Shown: in pieces, positions 1 to 7,973 of the stretch | How positions within the stretch are numbered: position 1 is the stretch's first letter | How the letters are laid out: the number at the start of each line of letters is the position of its first letter | Assembly (NCBI RefSeq): GCF_928381705.1 | Contig: NZ_CAKMSR010000001.1 | Location: forward strand, 1 to 64,000 | Reading direction: 5' to 3' | Source of the DNA: Rothia nasimurium | GTDB lineage: Bacteria; Actinomycetota; Actinomycetes; Actinomycetales; Micrococcaceae | Length of the DNA stretch: 64,000 nucleotides | The notes under the pieces: generated by a model | Seen by the model: only the letters and a program-made list of their open reading frames with translations | Told to the model about the DNA's origin: nothing | Databases searched by the model: none | Position numbers and translations under genes: made by a program

Positions 1-139
1 CCAGCTTGTATTCCTCTAAATTATTTTGGGTGGACGAAATTGAAGTTTGAGCCACGGCGGGCGCAAAGCTAAGTCCACCAACTAACACTGCGCCAACTAG
101 GCAGATACTAAAAATGGAACGGGGGGGGTGAAAGGCCAT
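1..139 (-). CDS. Secreted protein, N-terminal part only (runs off the left edge)
   Basis: Reading leftwards from an ATG at 139, the first 46 codons encode a clear Sec signal peptide: a short basic start, a hydrophobic core (ICLVGAVLVGGLSFAPA) and a likely signal-peptidase cut after AVA, followed by a Ser/Thr/Asn-rich mature start. A purine-rich stretch (AAGAGAAAAG) lies upstream as a possible ribosome site. The rest of the gene is outside the window, so no function can be given. Codons 4-7 contain a run of eight C on the coding strand (plus-strand G at 121-128), which could slip and change frame; here it is in frame with the signal peptide. Confidence 0.6.
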   Translation of the reverse strand, partial: MAFHPPRSIFSICLVGAVLVGGLSFAPAVAQTSISSTQNNLEEYKL

Positions 140-267
140 CTTGTTGTCTTTTCTCTTATTTACCAAACCTCTGAGTGAGGTTGGTTACATGGAAGCTTAC
201 AGTAAGATTTAGATCAATACTAGAGCTCACTCACACTAAAGCCAAGAAAAAAATTTGTGAACCTTAA

Positions 268-307
268 AAGGCAGGCTCCCCGCACCTATGCGCGGGGAGC
301 CTGCCTT
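268..307 (-). terminator. Rho-independent terminator of the rplK-rplA operon
   Basis: A perfect 16-bp inverted repeat (268-283 with 292-307, loop 8 nt) lies 26 nt past the rplA stop. On the minus strand it is followed by a T-rich stretch (TTTTAAGG continuing to a run of T), the classic layout of an intrinsic terminator. Confidence 0.85.
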
Positions 308-332
308 GTTTAACCGTTAGGGTCTAAGAAAC

Positions 333-1025
333 TTAGGCTACGGTTGAGGGGTCAACGGGAACGCCAGGACCGAAGGTGGTGGCGATGGTTGCCTTTGAGA
401 TGTAACGGCCCTTAGCTGATGAGGGCTTGAGGCGGTTAACCTCTTCGAGAGCTGCTTCGAAGTTCTCGGTCAGCTGCTCAGCGGTGAAGGAAGCCTTACC
501 GATGATGAAGTGCAGGTTTGAGTTGCGGTCAACGCGGAAGTCGATCTTACCGCCCTTGATGTCTGCAACTGCCTTAGCAACGTCCATGGTGACGGTGCCG
601 GTCTTGGGGTTGGGCATGAGGTTACGGGGACCCAGAACCTTACCCAGACGGCCAACCTTGCCCATCATGTCGGGGGTTGCAACTGCTGCGTCGAAGTCGG
701 TCCAGCCGCCAGCGATCTTTGCGATCAGGTCGTCTGAGCCAACGAAGTCAGCGCCAGCTGCTTCTGCTGCTTCAGCCTTTTCACCGGCTGCAATAACTAC
801 AACGCGGGCGGTCTTACCGGTGCCGTTGGGCAGGTTGACGGTACCGCGTACCATCTGGTCTGCCTTGCGGGGGTCAACGCCGAGTCGCAGTGCGACCTCA
901 ACGGTTGAGTTGGGCTTGTCTGCCGCGATGTCCTTTGCTACTGCAATAGCCTCGGCGGGTGCGTAGAGCTTGTCCGCTTCGATCTTGGCTACAGCTGCCT
1001 GGTACGCCTTGCTGCGCTTTGCCAT
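333..1025 (-). CDS. rplA: 50S ribosomal protein L1
   Basis: A 230-residue protein with the full L1 layout: a basic N-terminus (MAKRSKAYQ), the [14 protein letters not shown] segment, the [14 protein letters not shown] segment typical of L1 and the C-terminal [15 protein letters not shown] stretch. L1 binds 23S rRNA at the L1 stalk and, in studied bacteria, represses its own operon by binding the leader. The start at 1025 is chosen because AAAGGAG sits just upstream; an in-frame extension to 1082 has no support. It is the last gene of the rplK-rplA pair, 141 nt after rplK, and ends in a strong terminator. Confidence 0.97.
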   Translation of the reverse strand: MAKRSKAYQAAVAKIEADKLYAPAEAIAVAKDIAADKPNSTVEVALRLGVDPRKADQMVRGTVNLPNGTGKTARVVVIAAGEKAEAAEAAGADFVGSDDLIAKIAGGWTDFDAAVATPDMMGKVGRLGKVLGPRNLMPNPKTGTVTMDVAKAVADIKGGKIDFRVDRNSNLHFIIGKASFTAEQLTENFEAALEEVNRLKPSSAKGRYISKATIATTFGPGVPVDPSTVA

Positions 1026-1166
1026 CTGCTTTTCTCCTTTGCAGGTGTGGTCTTTGGTGAGCCGCGCTCGGCTCTGCCACATGCCTCCCGGGTGGGAGAC
1101 TCTAACAATTGTCTTTGGGTGAGGTGTGAACCTCGGTTCCCCTGTTGTTTCAGGGGTGGAAGGGTT
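1026..1166 (-). promoter_or_regulatory. Structured rplK-rplA intercistronic spacer
   Basis: The 141-nt spacer can fold into successive short hairpins: CCCCTG/CAGGGG at 1139-1156, a CTCCC/GGGAG stem near 1086-1100 and GAGCCG/CGGCTC near 1056-1071. L1 autoregulation in bacteria acts on a 23S-like leader structure, usually ahead of rplK; whether this spacer takes part is a guess. The stems are seen, the role is inferred. Confidence 0.3.
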
Positions 1167-1598
1167 TTAGCCTTCGACTGTGATGCCCATGGAGCGGGCG
1201 GTGCCGGCGATGATCTTCGCTGCGGCGTCGATGTCGTTAGCGTTGAGGTCTTCCATCTTGGTCTGGGCGATTTCCTTGACCTGATCCAGGGTCAGTGAGC
1301 CGACCTTCTGGGTGTGGGGAACGCCGGAGCCCTTAGCAACGCCAGCTGCCTTCTTGATGAGCTGTGCTGCGGGAGGGGTCTTGGTGATGAAGGTGAAGGA
1401 GCGGTCCTCGTAGACGGTGATTTCTACGGGGATGATGTTGCCGCGCTGGGATTCGGTGGCTGCGTTGTAGGCCTTGCAGAATTCCATGATGTTGACGCCG
1501 TGTGCACCGAGTGCGGGGCCAACGGGGGGCGCGGGGTTAGCGGCGCCTGCCTGAATCTGCAGCTTGATGAGGCCTGCGACCTTCTTCTTGGGAGCCAT
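1167..1598 (-). CDS. rplK: 50S ribosomal protein L11
   Basis: A 143-residue protein of normal length with the L11 N-terminal domain ([20 protein letters not shown], the thiostrepton-binding proline region) and the C-terminal rRNA-binding domain ([14 protein letters not shown] and the GTARSMGI end). L11 forms the GTPase-associated centre with 23S rRNA. Upstream neighbours are not nusG, as is usual in actinobacteria, but the 3' end of an ABC exporter operon 189 nt away, so rplK probably needs its own promoter or read-through. The ATG at 1598 has AAGAAAAGGACC upstream. Confidence 0.97.
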
Positions 1599-1725
1599 TT
1601 GTGTTTGGTCCTTTTCTTAGCTGGTGGACCGGCGCACAGGAGTATGCACCGGGCGGTGGTGCTGCCATGGCGGCGGCGGCACCGTGTAGGGGCGCACCGG
1701 CGTGGGTGCGCACATACAGTTTTCT

Positions 1726-1776
1726 ATCTTAGTACGGTCTGGGCTTTAAAGCTATTGCGGGGCGGACGCCCGCCCC
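1726..1776 (-). promoter_or_regulatory. Possible rplK promoter preceded by a GC-rich hairpin
   Basis: A -10-like TAAGAT (1726-1731) lies about 130 nt upstream of rplK; no good -35 is visible at the right distance. Just upstream, immediately after the ABC exporter stop, a perfect hairpin GGGGCGG-ACGC-CCGCCCC occupies 1759-1776 without a T tract, so it may only weaken read-through. A second 7-bp hairpin (1692-1711) lies in the leader. Both are seen; function is inferred. Confidence 0.35.
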
Positions 1777-1787
1777 TGGGTGCTTGC

Positions 1788-3788
1788 TCACAGGCGGGTA
1801 AGGGATTCGATAGGGTCGATTCGGGCGGCTTTGCGGGCCGGGTAGATTCCGGCCAGAAGGCCTAGGACTAGGCCAACTCCCACCCCCAGGCCGATTACTG
1901 CCGGGCTGATGATGGGGGTCCAGGAGTTGAAGAGGCTGATGAGGGCAATGGCGTTGATGGAGAAAAGCACGCCGGCAAAGGAACCCAAAAGGCTGGTAAT
2001 GATAGTTTCAACCGCCAGTTGCAGGGTAATACCCGCCGGTTTGGTACCAATGGCTAGGCGCAAACCTATTTCTTGGCGGCGTTCCATAACCCCTACCAGG
2101 AAGGTATTCATGGTACCCACCGCACCGATGACCAGGGTAATGAGCGACATGGCGATCAGCAGAGTTTTCTGTTGCTCGTCTACAGCATTTTTAAGGGTTT
2201 CGGGTGCAGGCGGGATAGTGGCGCTGTAGGCAGAAGGCTTATTGGGCGACACCGCATAAGGGGCTTCTTGGCCCACCTGCTGGGCGGCACCCGGTTGAAC
2301 GCTCAGCACGATGTCGAGGGATTTACTGTCGGGATAGGAGTCAGTGTTGAAGGGAAGGTAGATGGCTCCGTAGTAGGAACCTGAGGCGCTGTTCTCGGTG
2401 ACTACCCCGATTACCGTCACTGGGTTTCCGTCCAGGTAAATCACTAGGCCCTCTTGCCAGTTCACGCCGAGCTTTTTGAGCAGGCTCTCGCCCACCACGG
2501 CTACAGTCTCACCGCGTTCGTTGTGCCCACTATCAAAGAGACGGCCCTGGACCAGGTTTTGTTCCTGCACAGCAAAGACTGTTTCTTGGGCGGCAATGAC
2601 CGGGGCAGATATATTTTCTTCGCTGTGAAGGGTGGAGCGAACGCCCATGACCTCGTTAATGACGCGGTAGGCAGATTGCCCGGTCACACCGTTAATATCG
2701 GCTAGTTTCTGGTAGCCGGGGCTATCCACTAGGCTCTGAGCTTGCTGGGCGGTCAGGGCTTCTTGCCCGCTGTAGTGCAGGGTGACTTTCTTAGCCTGGT
2801 AGATGTCAAAGGCATCGGAAATCTGCCCGGCGATGGTGTTGGAGAGCCCCACTGTCAGGGTCAGCGCCGCAACACCCAGAGCCACACCCAGCATGGTGAA
2901 GAGGTTACGGCGCAGGCGAGAAAAGGTAGCCTGCCAGGCCTCAACCAGCGCGGGTTTGACCCAGGGGAAACGGGGTATGCCCTCTACCGCCGCATCCCGA
3001 AAAATATCGGGTTCCTGCTCGGCCTCTGGGCTAGGGTCAGCAACCGCAGGTAACCTGCTCTGTTCCGTAGCTTGTTCTCGGACTGTAGGAGGTTGTTCCA
3101 TCGAGCGGGTTTCTTCAATAATCAGACCGTCTTCTATGTAGAAGCTTCGGTCACAGCGGGCGGCAATGGCAGGGTCATGGGTGACGACCAGGGTAGCTTG
3201 GTCTTCGCCAGTGACCTCGCGCAATAGGTCCATGACCTCTTGTGAGCGTTTCTGGTCCAGGGCACCTGTTGGTTCATCGCATAGGAGAACGGTGGGTCGG
3301 GTCACTACGGCGCGGGCAATAGCTACCCGCTGTTTCTCACCGCCGGAGAGGGTTTCTATACGGGCAGTTGCCCTGTGCGTTAGCCCCAGCCTGTCAATAA
3401 CTTCGCTAGCCCTGCGGCGACGCTCTGCTTTGGGTACGCCCTGGTAGAGCAGGGGTAGTTCTACGTTTTCCGTGACGTTCTTGTGGGCAATCAGGTGGAA
3501 GGACTGAAAGACGAACCCTACCTGGGAGAGCCGGACATCGGCCAGCCGTTTGGCCTCCATCTCGGAGATATCGGTTCCACCCAGAGTGTAGCTACCGGAA
3601 CTGGCCCGGGCCAGGAGCCCTAGGATATTGAGCAGGGTACTTTTACCCGAGCCGGAGGTGCCTAGCAGGGCAGCCATTTCTCCGGCCTGAATGGTCAGGT
3701 TAATCCCGTGCAGAATCTCCAGTGGGTTCTCGGCGGTGCCAAATTGCTGGCGAATCTCGCGAGTTTCGATCAGGGGCTGGGGGCTCAT
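1788..3788 (-). CDS. MacB-like ABC exporter, ATPase fused to FtsX-type permease
   Basis: A 666-residue single-chain half-transporter. Residues 1-230 form an ABC ATPase of the LolD/MacB class: Walker A GTSGSGKST (43-51), Q-loop FVFQSF, signature LSGGEKQR, Walker B VLLCDEP. After a linker come a first membrane helix (~300), a MacB-type extracytoplasmic domain (~320-530) and three C-terminal helices of the FtsX domain (~545-665). Family members export peptides or lipids with a MacA-like adaptor, and the upstream gene encodes one (4-nt overlap, ATGA). In Gram-positives such exporters often give resistance to, or secrete, antimicrobial peptides; that role is inferred here. Confidence 0.88.
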   Translation of the reverse strand: MSPQPLIETREIRQQFGTAENPLEILHGINLTIQAGEMAALLGTSGSGKSTLLNILGLLARASSGSYTLGGTDISEMEAKRLADVRLSQVGFVFQSFHLIAHKNVTENVELPLLYQGVPKAERRRRASEVIDRLGLTHRATARIETLSGGEKQRVAIARAVVTRPTVLLCDEPTGALDQKRSQEVMDLLREVTGEDQATLVVTHDPAIAARCDRSFYIEDGLIIEETRSMEQPPTVREQATEQSRLPAVADPSPEAEQEPDIFRDAAVEGIPRFPWVKPALVEAWQATFSRLRRNLFTMLGVALGVAALTLTVGLSNTIAGQISDAFDIYQAKKVTLHYSGQEALTAQQAQSLVDSPGYQKLADINGVTGQSAYRVINEVMGVRSTLHSEENISAPVIAAQETVFAVQEQNLVQGRLFDSGHNERGETVAVVGESLLKKLGVNWQEGLVIYLDGNPVTVIGVVTENSASGSYYGAIYLPFNTDSYPDSKSLDIVLSVQPGAAQQVGQEAPYAVSPNKPSAYSATIPPAPETLKNAVDEQQKTLLIAMSLITLVIGAVGTMNTFLVGVMERRQEIGLRLAIGTKPAGITLQLAVETIITSLLGSFAGVLFSINAIALISLFNSWTPIISPAVIGLGVGVGLVLGLLAGIYPARKAARIDPIESLTRL

Positions 3789-4921
3789 GATGTACCGGTG
3801 GAGATCACAACCTGGCTACCTTCGGTCAGCCCGGTGCTGGGGTCTGCTTCAATCATGCTGTAGCCGTTAGCACTAAAAGTGACGCGCACGGTGATATCCC
3901 GTGTTTCAGTGCCCTCTTGGAGTTTGACGATGCTCCCCTGCCCCGTGGTGAAGAGAGCGCTGGAAGGAACAACCAGCCCGGCCTGGGGCGATGAGTCCAG
4001 AATCAGCTCAGCGTTGAAACGATTCAGCCCGCCCAAATCGCTCTCGGGCACCTGAACGGCAACGTACTTAGTACCGGTATCAGTTCCAGTCTGTGTGTTA
4101 GGGACGGCCGGTGCCTCTGAACCTGAACCTGCATTGGCTCCGGTGCTTGTCTTTTCGCTCTTGACTTCTACGAGATAGGTTACTGTGGCACCGGTATTGA
4201 GGCGGAGCCTCTGACCTGTGGCAGCGTCTGGGCTCAGAGTGCCGGTCGCTGGTTTGCAGGCGAGTTCTTTCTGCCCGGAACTCAACAGGGCAAGCGCCTC
4301 AAAGCTGACGTCCCCGGTTGAGCGGGGCTTAGATATAACGGTTGCGTGGTTGTTAAGCACAATAAAGGAACTTGCCGGGATTGCCTCCTCTTTGCTCAGG
4401 GGCTTGTAGCCGAAGCTGGTGTAGAGAACTCCCAGCGCCCGGTAAGTTTCCTCGGTGACGGTATCTATGTCAGCGCCAACCCGTGGGAGCTGGTAGCCCA
4501 GGGCTACCAGTGCATCGTTGAGGAGCTTGGCGTCGGGCCCTTGGGCGTCCAGGGTGAGGTCGCGGTAGAGGGAGAAGCCACCCAGGAGGGTAAAGACCGG
4601 TGCGCCGTTAACCTCGGCGACCAAGCTCCCGTTGCCCAACTCTTCGCCCTGGACGATGTCCACGCTGGTGTACTGGGCACCGGGAGCAGCGTTAGTGACA
4701 GTGAGCTCGCGCTGGTCGGTGTAGTCAACCGAGCAGACTAGTGGAAGAATGTTCTCGAGGGTTCGGTTTTCTACACTAGCGGTAATCACGCTAGCTTCTG
4801 GCGTTTGTGCTTCAGCGGCTTTCTGCTCGCTAGTTTTAAAGGAAGAGGCTATATATACCGTCGCTCCGGTAACTACCATACAGAGTAAGGTCAGTAAAAC
4901 CCAAATTTTTTTGTTCACCAT
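3785..4921 (-). CDS. Membrane-fusion/adaptor-like protein with peptidoglycan-binding-like segment
   Basis: A 378-residue protein anchored by one N-terminal helix (WVLLTLLCMVVTGATVYIA). Residues ~110-160 (LLNDALVALGYQL...TYRALGVLY) resemble the PG_binding_1 fold, and the C-terminal half has the beta-rich layout of HlyD/MacA-type adaptors, with a Ser/Thr/Gly-rich linker at ~265-285. Actinobacterial MacB-type exporters commonly carry an adaptor like this. It overlaps the exporter gene by 4 nt and follows the lipoprotein gene by 3 nt, so the three genes form one operon. The substrate is unknown. Confidence 0.75.
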   Translation of the reverse strand: MVNKKIWVLLTLLCMVVTGATVYIASSFKTSEQKAAEAQTPEASVITASVENRTLENILPLVCSVDYTDQRELTVTNAAPGAQYTSVDIVQGEELGNGSLVAEVNGAPVFTLLGGFSLYRDLTLDAQGPDAKLLNDALVALGYQLPRVGADIDTVTEETYRALGVLYTSFGYKPLSKEEAIPASSFIVLNNHATVISKPRSTGDVSFEALALLSSGQKELACKPATGTLSPDAATGQRLRLNTGATVTYLVEVKSEKTSTGANAGSGSEAPAVPNTQTGTDTGTKYVAVQVPESDLGGLNRFNAELILDSSPQAGLVVPSSALFTTGQGSIVKLQEGTETRDITVRVTFSANGYSMIEADPSTGLTEGSQVVISTGTS

Positions 4922-4924
4922 ATC

Positions 4925-5785
4925 TTATGATTTGCTCAGAATCTCGGGAGCATTTTTCTCCGCTATCCGTTTAGCTTGGGTGAGCTGGTCAATAACGCCC
5001 TCATTATCAGTTAAGAAGGTAGTCAAGTAAGCATTGAGAATATCTTCAGTGATTTCCTCATAGTTTACTTTCTGCCGGCATTTAGCATCGTAAATAGCTA
5101 ATTGATGTGAATCCATGCTAGTGTCCACCGAGGCTAGGTCTGGTGTTTGTATTTCGATACTATAGTTGTCTTTCATACAGGCCGACCACCGCTGATTTAA
5201 TTCCTCCTGTTTCGAATCCATCTGAGCTGCGCCTATATAAGGCAGCGGAAGGTTTTGGATACCGCTTTCAAAAAGAACTCCAGCCTCAGCGCTCCCAAAG
5301 ACAGCCTCATAAGACTGAGCCAGACACCCGTCGGCAGCAATCGCCCCTGGAACTCCGTCAACGCTGATGCCTCCGTTTTCAGGGTTGCCCATATAGGCAG
5401 CCCAGGTTGCATCATCTATATCGGGGTTGTTCTGTTCTAAGGTAGTAGAAGCTTTTTGGTAGCCGTGCTCTTGAGCATCTTCCACGCTCAGGGGTCGTGG
5501 TGAGAGGTCTAATCTGATGTCGTAACGTTCAGAGGTAGATCGCAGACTCCAGCTATACCCCTGAGCTTGTAGGCACTGAGCTACCGTTACTTCTTTAGCT
5601 TGCTGGGCGGCAGGACTCATGCTGAATAGAGTATTTATTTTCTCTATCGCTTGTGAATCAACCTGAGTAGCAGGAGCAATTCCACTCTCATACTGTTCCG
5701 CTTCGGTACTTGTAGCTTCGTTAGCGGAACAACCAGAGAGTACCAGCATAGCCACACCCATGAAATAGCTGATACGAGGCCTCAT
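4925..5785 (-). CDS. Putative lipoprotein, first gene of the exporter operon
   Basis: A 286-residue protein starting with a lipoprotein signal peptide (MRPRISYFMGVAMLVLSGC; lipobox LSGC, lipidated Cys19). The mature part is acidic and contains four further cysteines (in VAQCLQ, DGCLAQ, SACMKD and AKCRQK), plausibly two disulfides. I do not recognise the family. It is strongly AT-rich relative to neighbouring housekeeping genes, suggesting transfer. Good ribosome site AAAGGAAGACAAG. Position ahead of the adaptor and exporter genes suggests an accessory, immunity or substrate-capture role, which is inference. Confidence 0.7.
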   Translation of the reverse strand: MRPRISYFMGVAMLVLSGCSANEATSTEAEQYESGIAPATQVDSQAIEKINTLFSMSPAAQQAKEVTVAQCLQAQGYSWSLRSTSERYDIRLDLSPRPLSVEDAQEHGYQKASTTLEQNNPDIDDATWAAYMGNPENGGISVDGVPGAIAADGCLAQSYEAVFGSAEAGVLFESGIQNLPLPYIGAAQMDSKQEELNQRWSACMKDNYSIEIQTPDLASVDTSMDSHQLAIYDAKCRQKVNYEEITEDILNAYLTTFLTDNEGVIDQLTQAKRIAEKNAPEILSKS

Positions 5786-5842
5786 CTTGTCTTCCTTTTG
5801 ACATGCAGAGTCGCCAAACCTATTAAACCTATTAAAATTGTC

Positions 5843-5872
5843 ATTCTAGAATAAATATTTTATTTACGACAA
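5843..5872 (-). promoter_or_regulatory. Promoter of the lipoprotein-adaptor-exporter operon
   Basis: On the minus strand TTGTCG (5867-5872), an 18-nt AT-rich spacer and TAGAAT (5843-5848) form a good sigma-70-type promoter about 58 nt upstream of the lipoprotein start. Confidence 0.55.
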
Positions 5873-5911
5873 GGGCAGGAGTGTTAAAATTTATGTTCAT
5901 CCTCCTGCCCT
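5872..5911 (-). terminator. Inverted repeat after the I36-type gene, possible terminator
   Basis: A perfect 10-bp stem (AGGGCAGGAG at 5872-5881, CTCCTGCCCT at 5902-5911) with a 20-nt AT-rich loop starts 10 nt after the stop of the secreted peptide gene. The following minus-strand bases are AT-rich but lack a clean T run, so termination is likely but not certain. Confidence 0.45.
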
Positions 5912-5920
5912 CGCTAAGCT

Positions 5921-6314
5921 TTAGACCATCACAATGAAATCCGCCATATTATTAAATGAGGGTTTGACACCATATCTAAGGTCTGACTCATACCAGCCAG
6001 GAGGGAGTTTCTGAGCAATAAAACGCGACCCATTACGCCATTCGCCAATTCCCATCGTTGCCCATCGGTTGGCATTAATCCAAGAGGTAGTATTATCATG
6101 CTGAGCTGAGTTCACATTTGCATATTGCGAGTAGCCGCTAATATCTTGCCGCTCACCAGTAAACCAGTTACCAGTGAATAAACATACCGTTGAAGTAGGG
6201 CAACCATAGACACCTGCATTGGCAGAATCAGCCCCCCGGCCCTAAAAGTAAACCAATACCAAGAGCAGTAGTAGCAGCTAGAGCTGCTCCCTTGCTAACT
6301 GTAGCTAAAGACAT
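5921..6314 (-). pseudogene. Secreted peptidase inhibitor I36 / crystallin-like protein, frameshifted in a G6 tract
   Basis: From ATG 6314 the reading frame gives a signal peptide (MSLATVSKGAALAATTALGI...) but stops after a run of six G (plus-strand C 6232-6237). Removing one G joins it to the downstream frame: ...DSANA (likely cleavage) then GVYGCPTSTVCLF, a TTSWINANRW block and a C-terminus FIVMV ending at 5921. CPxxxVCLFxGxxF plus the NxxSWxN-like block is typical of the Streptomyces metalloproteinase inhibitor family I36. The result is either a decayed gene, a phase-variable one, or a sequencing error in the homopolymer. Its own promoter is at 6366-6395. Confidence 0.7.
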
Positions 6315-6365
6315 TTGTCTTCTCTCTTTCAAATCATAGTTAGGCACCTTTACCCAACGAAAGAA

Positions 6366-6395
6366 GCATAACACAGCACATTTTTTGCAATCAAT
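6366..6395 (-). promoter_or_regulatory. Promoter of the I36-type secreted peptide
   Basis: TTGATT (6390-6395), 18-nt A-rich spacer and TATGCT (6366-6371) on the minus strand, about 50 nt upstream of the ATG at 6314; AGAGAGAAG serves as ribosome site. I see no convincing terminator between the nusG stop (6463) and this promoter. Confidence 0.5.
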
Positions 6396-6462
6396 CCCCT
6401 TACCCAAAAAATCGCCCCCTACCCAAAGGTAAGGAGCAATTCCTTGTATAGTCCACAGAGGG

Positions 6463-7209
6463 CTACATCTTGGTGACCTGTGAGAAGTTCAGGGTCACGG
6501 GGGTCTCGCGTTCGAAGACGGAAATCAGCACAACCATTGATGAGGCTGCGGCGTTGATCTCTGAGATGGTTGCGGGCATGCCCTCGAAGGGGCCTTCCTT
6601 AACGGTGACGGCCTCGCCGATCTCAAAGCCGGTTTCAACAGCGGGAGCAGCCTTGGGGGCGGCGCCTGCTTCTGCCTGCTCAGCTTCAAAGACGGGAGCC
6701 AGCATGTCGACAACCTCATCGAGGCGCAGGGGAACCGGGTTGTAGGCGTCCTGCCCAACGAAGCCGGTCACACCGGGGGTGTGACGTACAACGCCCCAGC
6801 TCTCGTCGGTCAGGTTCATACGCACCAGAGCGTAGCCGGGGACGCGCACACGGCGAACCAGCTTCTTGGTGGTGTTCTTGACTTCCATGACCTCTTCCAT
6901 GGGGACCTGAACCTCGAAGATGTCATCTTCAGCGTTCATGGTCTGGGCACGGGATTCGAGGTTAGCCTTGACCTTGTTCTCGTAGCCGGCGTAGGTGTGA
7001 ATGACGAACCATTCACCTTCCTGGCGGCGCAGCTTAGCCTTGAACTCTTCGAGCGGGTCAACGGCGGGCTCGCCAGCTTCTTCAGCTTCAGTGACTTCTT
7101 CGACGACCTCAGCGGCTGCTACTTCAACAGCCTCATGGCCCTCTTCGGTTGCCTGCTCTGCAGGTTCTACGACCTCTTCGGTTTCAGGTGCAACTTCCTG
7201 CTCGGACAC
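6463..7209 (-). CDS. nusG: Transcription termination/antitermination factor NusG
   Basis: A 248-residue NusG with the long acidic N-terminal extension (~residues 1-60, rich in E/A/V) common in actinobacteria. The NGN domain follows (GEWFVIHTYAGYENKVKANL, then VPGYALVRM and GVTGFVG), and the C-terminal KOW domain (IGEAVTVKEGPFEGMPATIS) ends the chain. NusG binds RNA polymerase and couples it to Rho or the ribosome. It is co-oriented with secE 101 nt upstream; the usual downstream partner rplK is displaced by a 4.6-kb cassette. Confidence 0.96.
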   Translation of the reverse strand: MSEQEVAPETEEVVEPAEQATEEGHEAVEVAAAEVVEEVTEAEEAGEPAVDPLEEFKAKLRRQEGEWFVIHTYAGYENKVKANLESRAQTMNAEDDIFEVQVPMEEVMEVKNTTKKLVRRVRVPGYALVRMNLTDESWGVVRHTPGVTGFVGQDAYNPVPLRLDEVVDMLAPVFEAEQAEAGAAPKAAPAVETGFEIGEAVTVKEGPFEGMPATISEINAAASSMVVLISVFERETPVTLNFSQVTKM

Positions 7210-7310
7210 GCTTTCCTGCTTTCGTCATTGGGGTTTACTTGAAGGCGCGCACGCCCTACATACACAAAAGATTCTACGGGTTAGGCCGCCGTCGGCCTAG
7301 CTTCGTACTT

Positions 7311-7574
7311 CTAGTTGATGCCGTTACCAAAAATCCAGAAGGCTCCCTGACCGAAAACGTAATCTAGGCCCGAGATCAAGAGCATCATAAAAGCAACGAA
7401 GAAAAGAACAATAATCACGTACTGCACCAGTTCTTTACCGGTGGGAGTGGTGACTTTTTTGAGTTCCGCGATGACTTCGCGCAAGAACTGGAAAATGCGA
7501 CCGAAGAAGCCCAGCTTCTTCTCTGCGCCTGGTTCTTCAGAATCGGCGGTCCTGGCGGCGATTGATTTAGCCAT
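7311..7574 (-). CDS. secE: Preprotein translocase subunit SecE
   Basis: An 87-residue protein with the single-helix SecE architecture: cytoplasmic amphipathic segment (FLREVIAELKKVTTPTGKEL) followed by one transmembrane helix (YVIIVLFFVAFMMLLIS). It stabilises SecY in the translocon. I start it at ATG 7574, preceded by AAAGGGG; longer in-frame starts run into the tRNA-Trp gene and are unlikely. It lies between tRNA-Trp and nusG, the standard actinobacterial order. Confidence 0.94.
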   Translation of the reverse strand: MAKSIAARTADSEEPGAEKKLGFFGRIFQFLREVIAELKKVTTPTGKELVQYVIIVLFFVAFMMLLISGLDYVFGQGAFWIFGNGIN

Positions 7575-7649
7575 GGTAGGCCCGCCCCTTTCTAGACTCA
7601 TCATGAACATAAACTGTTCGATTGACAAATAAACCTGTGAGGCTTGAAG

Positions 7650-7722
7650 CAGGGCGGACAGGACTCGAACCTGCAACCTGCGGTTTTGGAGACCGCTGCT
7701 CTACCAATTGAGCCACCGCCCT
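7650..7722 (-). tRNA. trnW: tRNA-Trp (CCA)
   Basis: A 73-nt cloverleaf: acceptor AGGGCGG pairs with CCGCCCT, T-loop GGTTCGAGTCC, anticodon loop CTCCAAA with anticodon CCA, discriminator G. CCA is not encoded. It is the first gene of the tRNA-Trp, secE, nusG transcript. A small TTGAAGG/CCTTCAA hairpin lies just upstream (7723-7741). Confidence 0.96.
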
Positions 7723-7802
7723 TTGAAGGTTACCCCTTCAAGGAGGCTTGAAACCCTTGCGGGCACAAACCTAAAGCTGTTCGGTTGCGAACAACGTTAT
7801 CT

Positions 7803-7831
7803 ACTGTAGAACATATTTTTTGCTTTGGCAA
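7803..7831 (-). promoter_or_regulatory. Promoter of the tRNA-Trp-secE-nusG transcript
   Basis: TTGCCA (7826-7831), exactly 17 nt of A-rich spacer and TACAGT (7803-7808) on the minus strand, about 80 nt upstream of the tRNA. Confidence 0.65.
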
Positions 7832-7973
7832 TTTGGTGCGCGCCAGCCCCTCTCCCAGTTGCCGTCCGACCTATGATTTAAGGGGCAGGTGCCAGCTGCC
7901 GCGCTGGCGTCCGCGCCCTTCATTTGCCCCACCCCGACGGTCCTGCCCGCAGGACGGAAGCGAGAACCTCACC

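Noticed and set aside
5921-6314. Lactococcin 972-type bacteriocin
   Set aside because: Small, secreted and near an ABC exporter, but the CPxxxVCLF and SWxN pattern fits the I36 inhibitor/crystallin-like family, and the lactococcin immunity membrane protein is missing.
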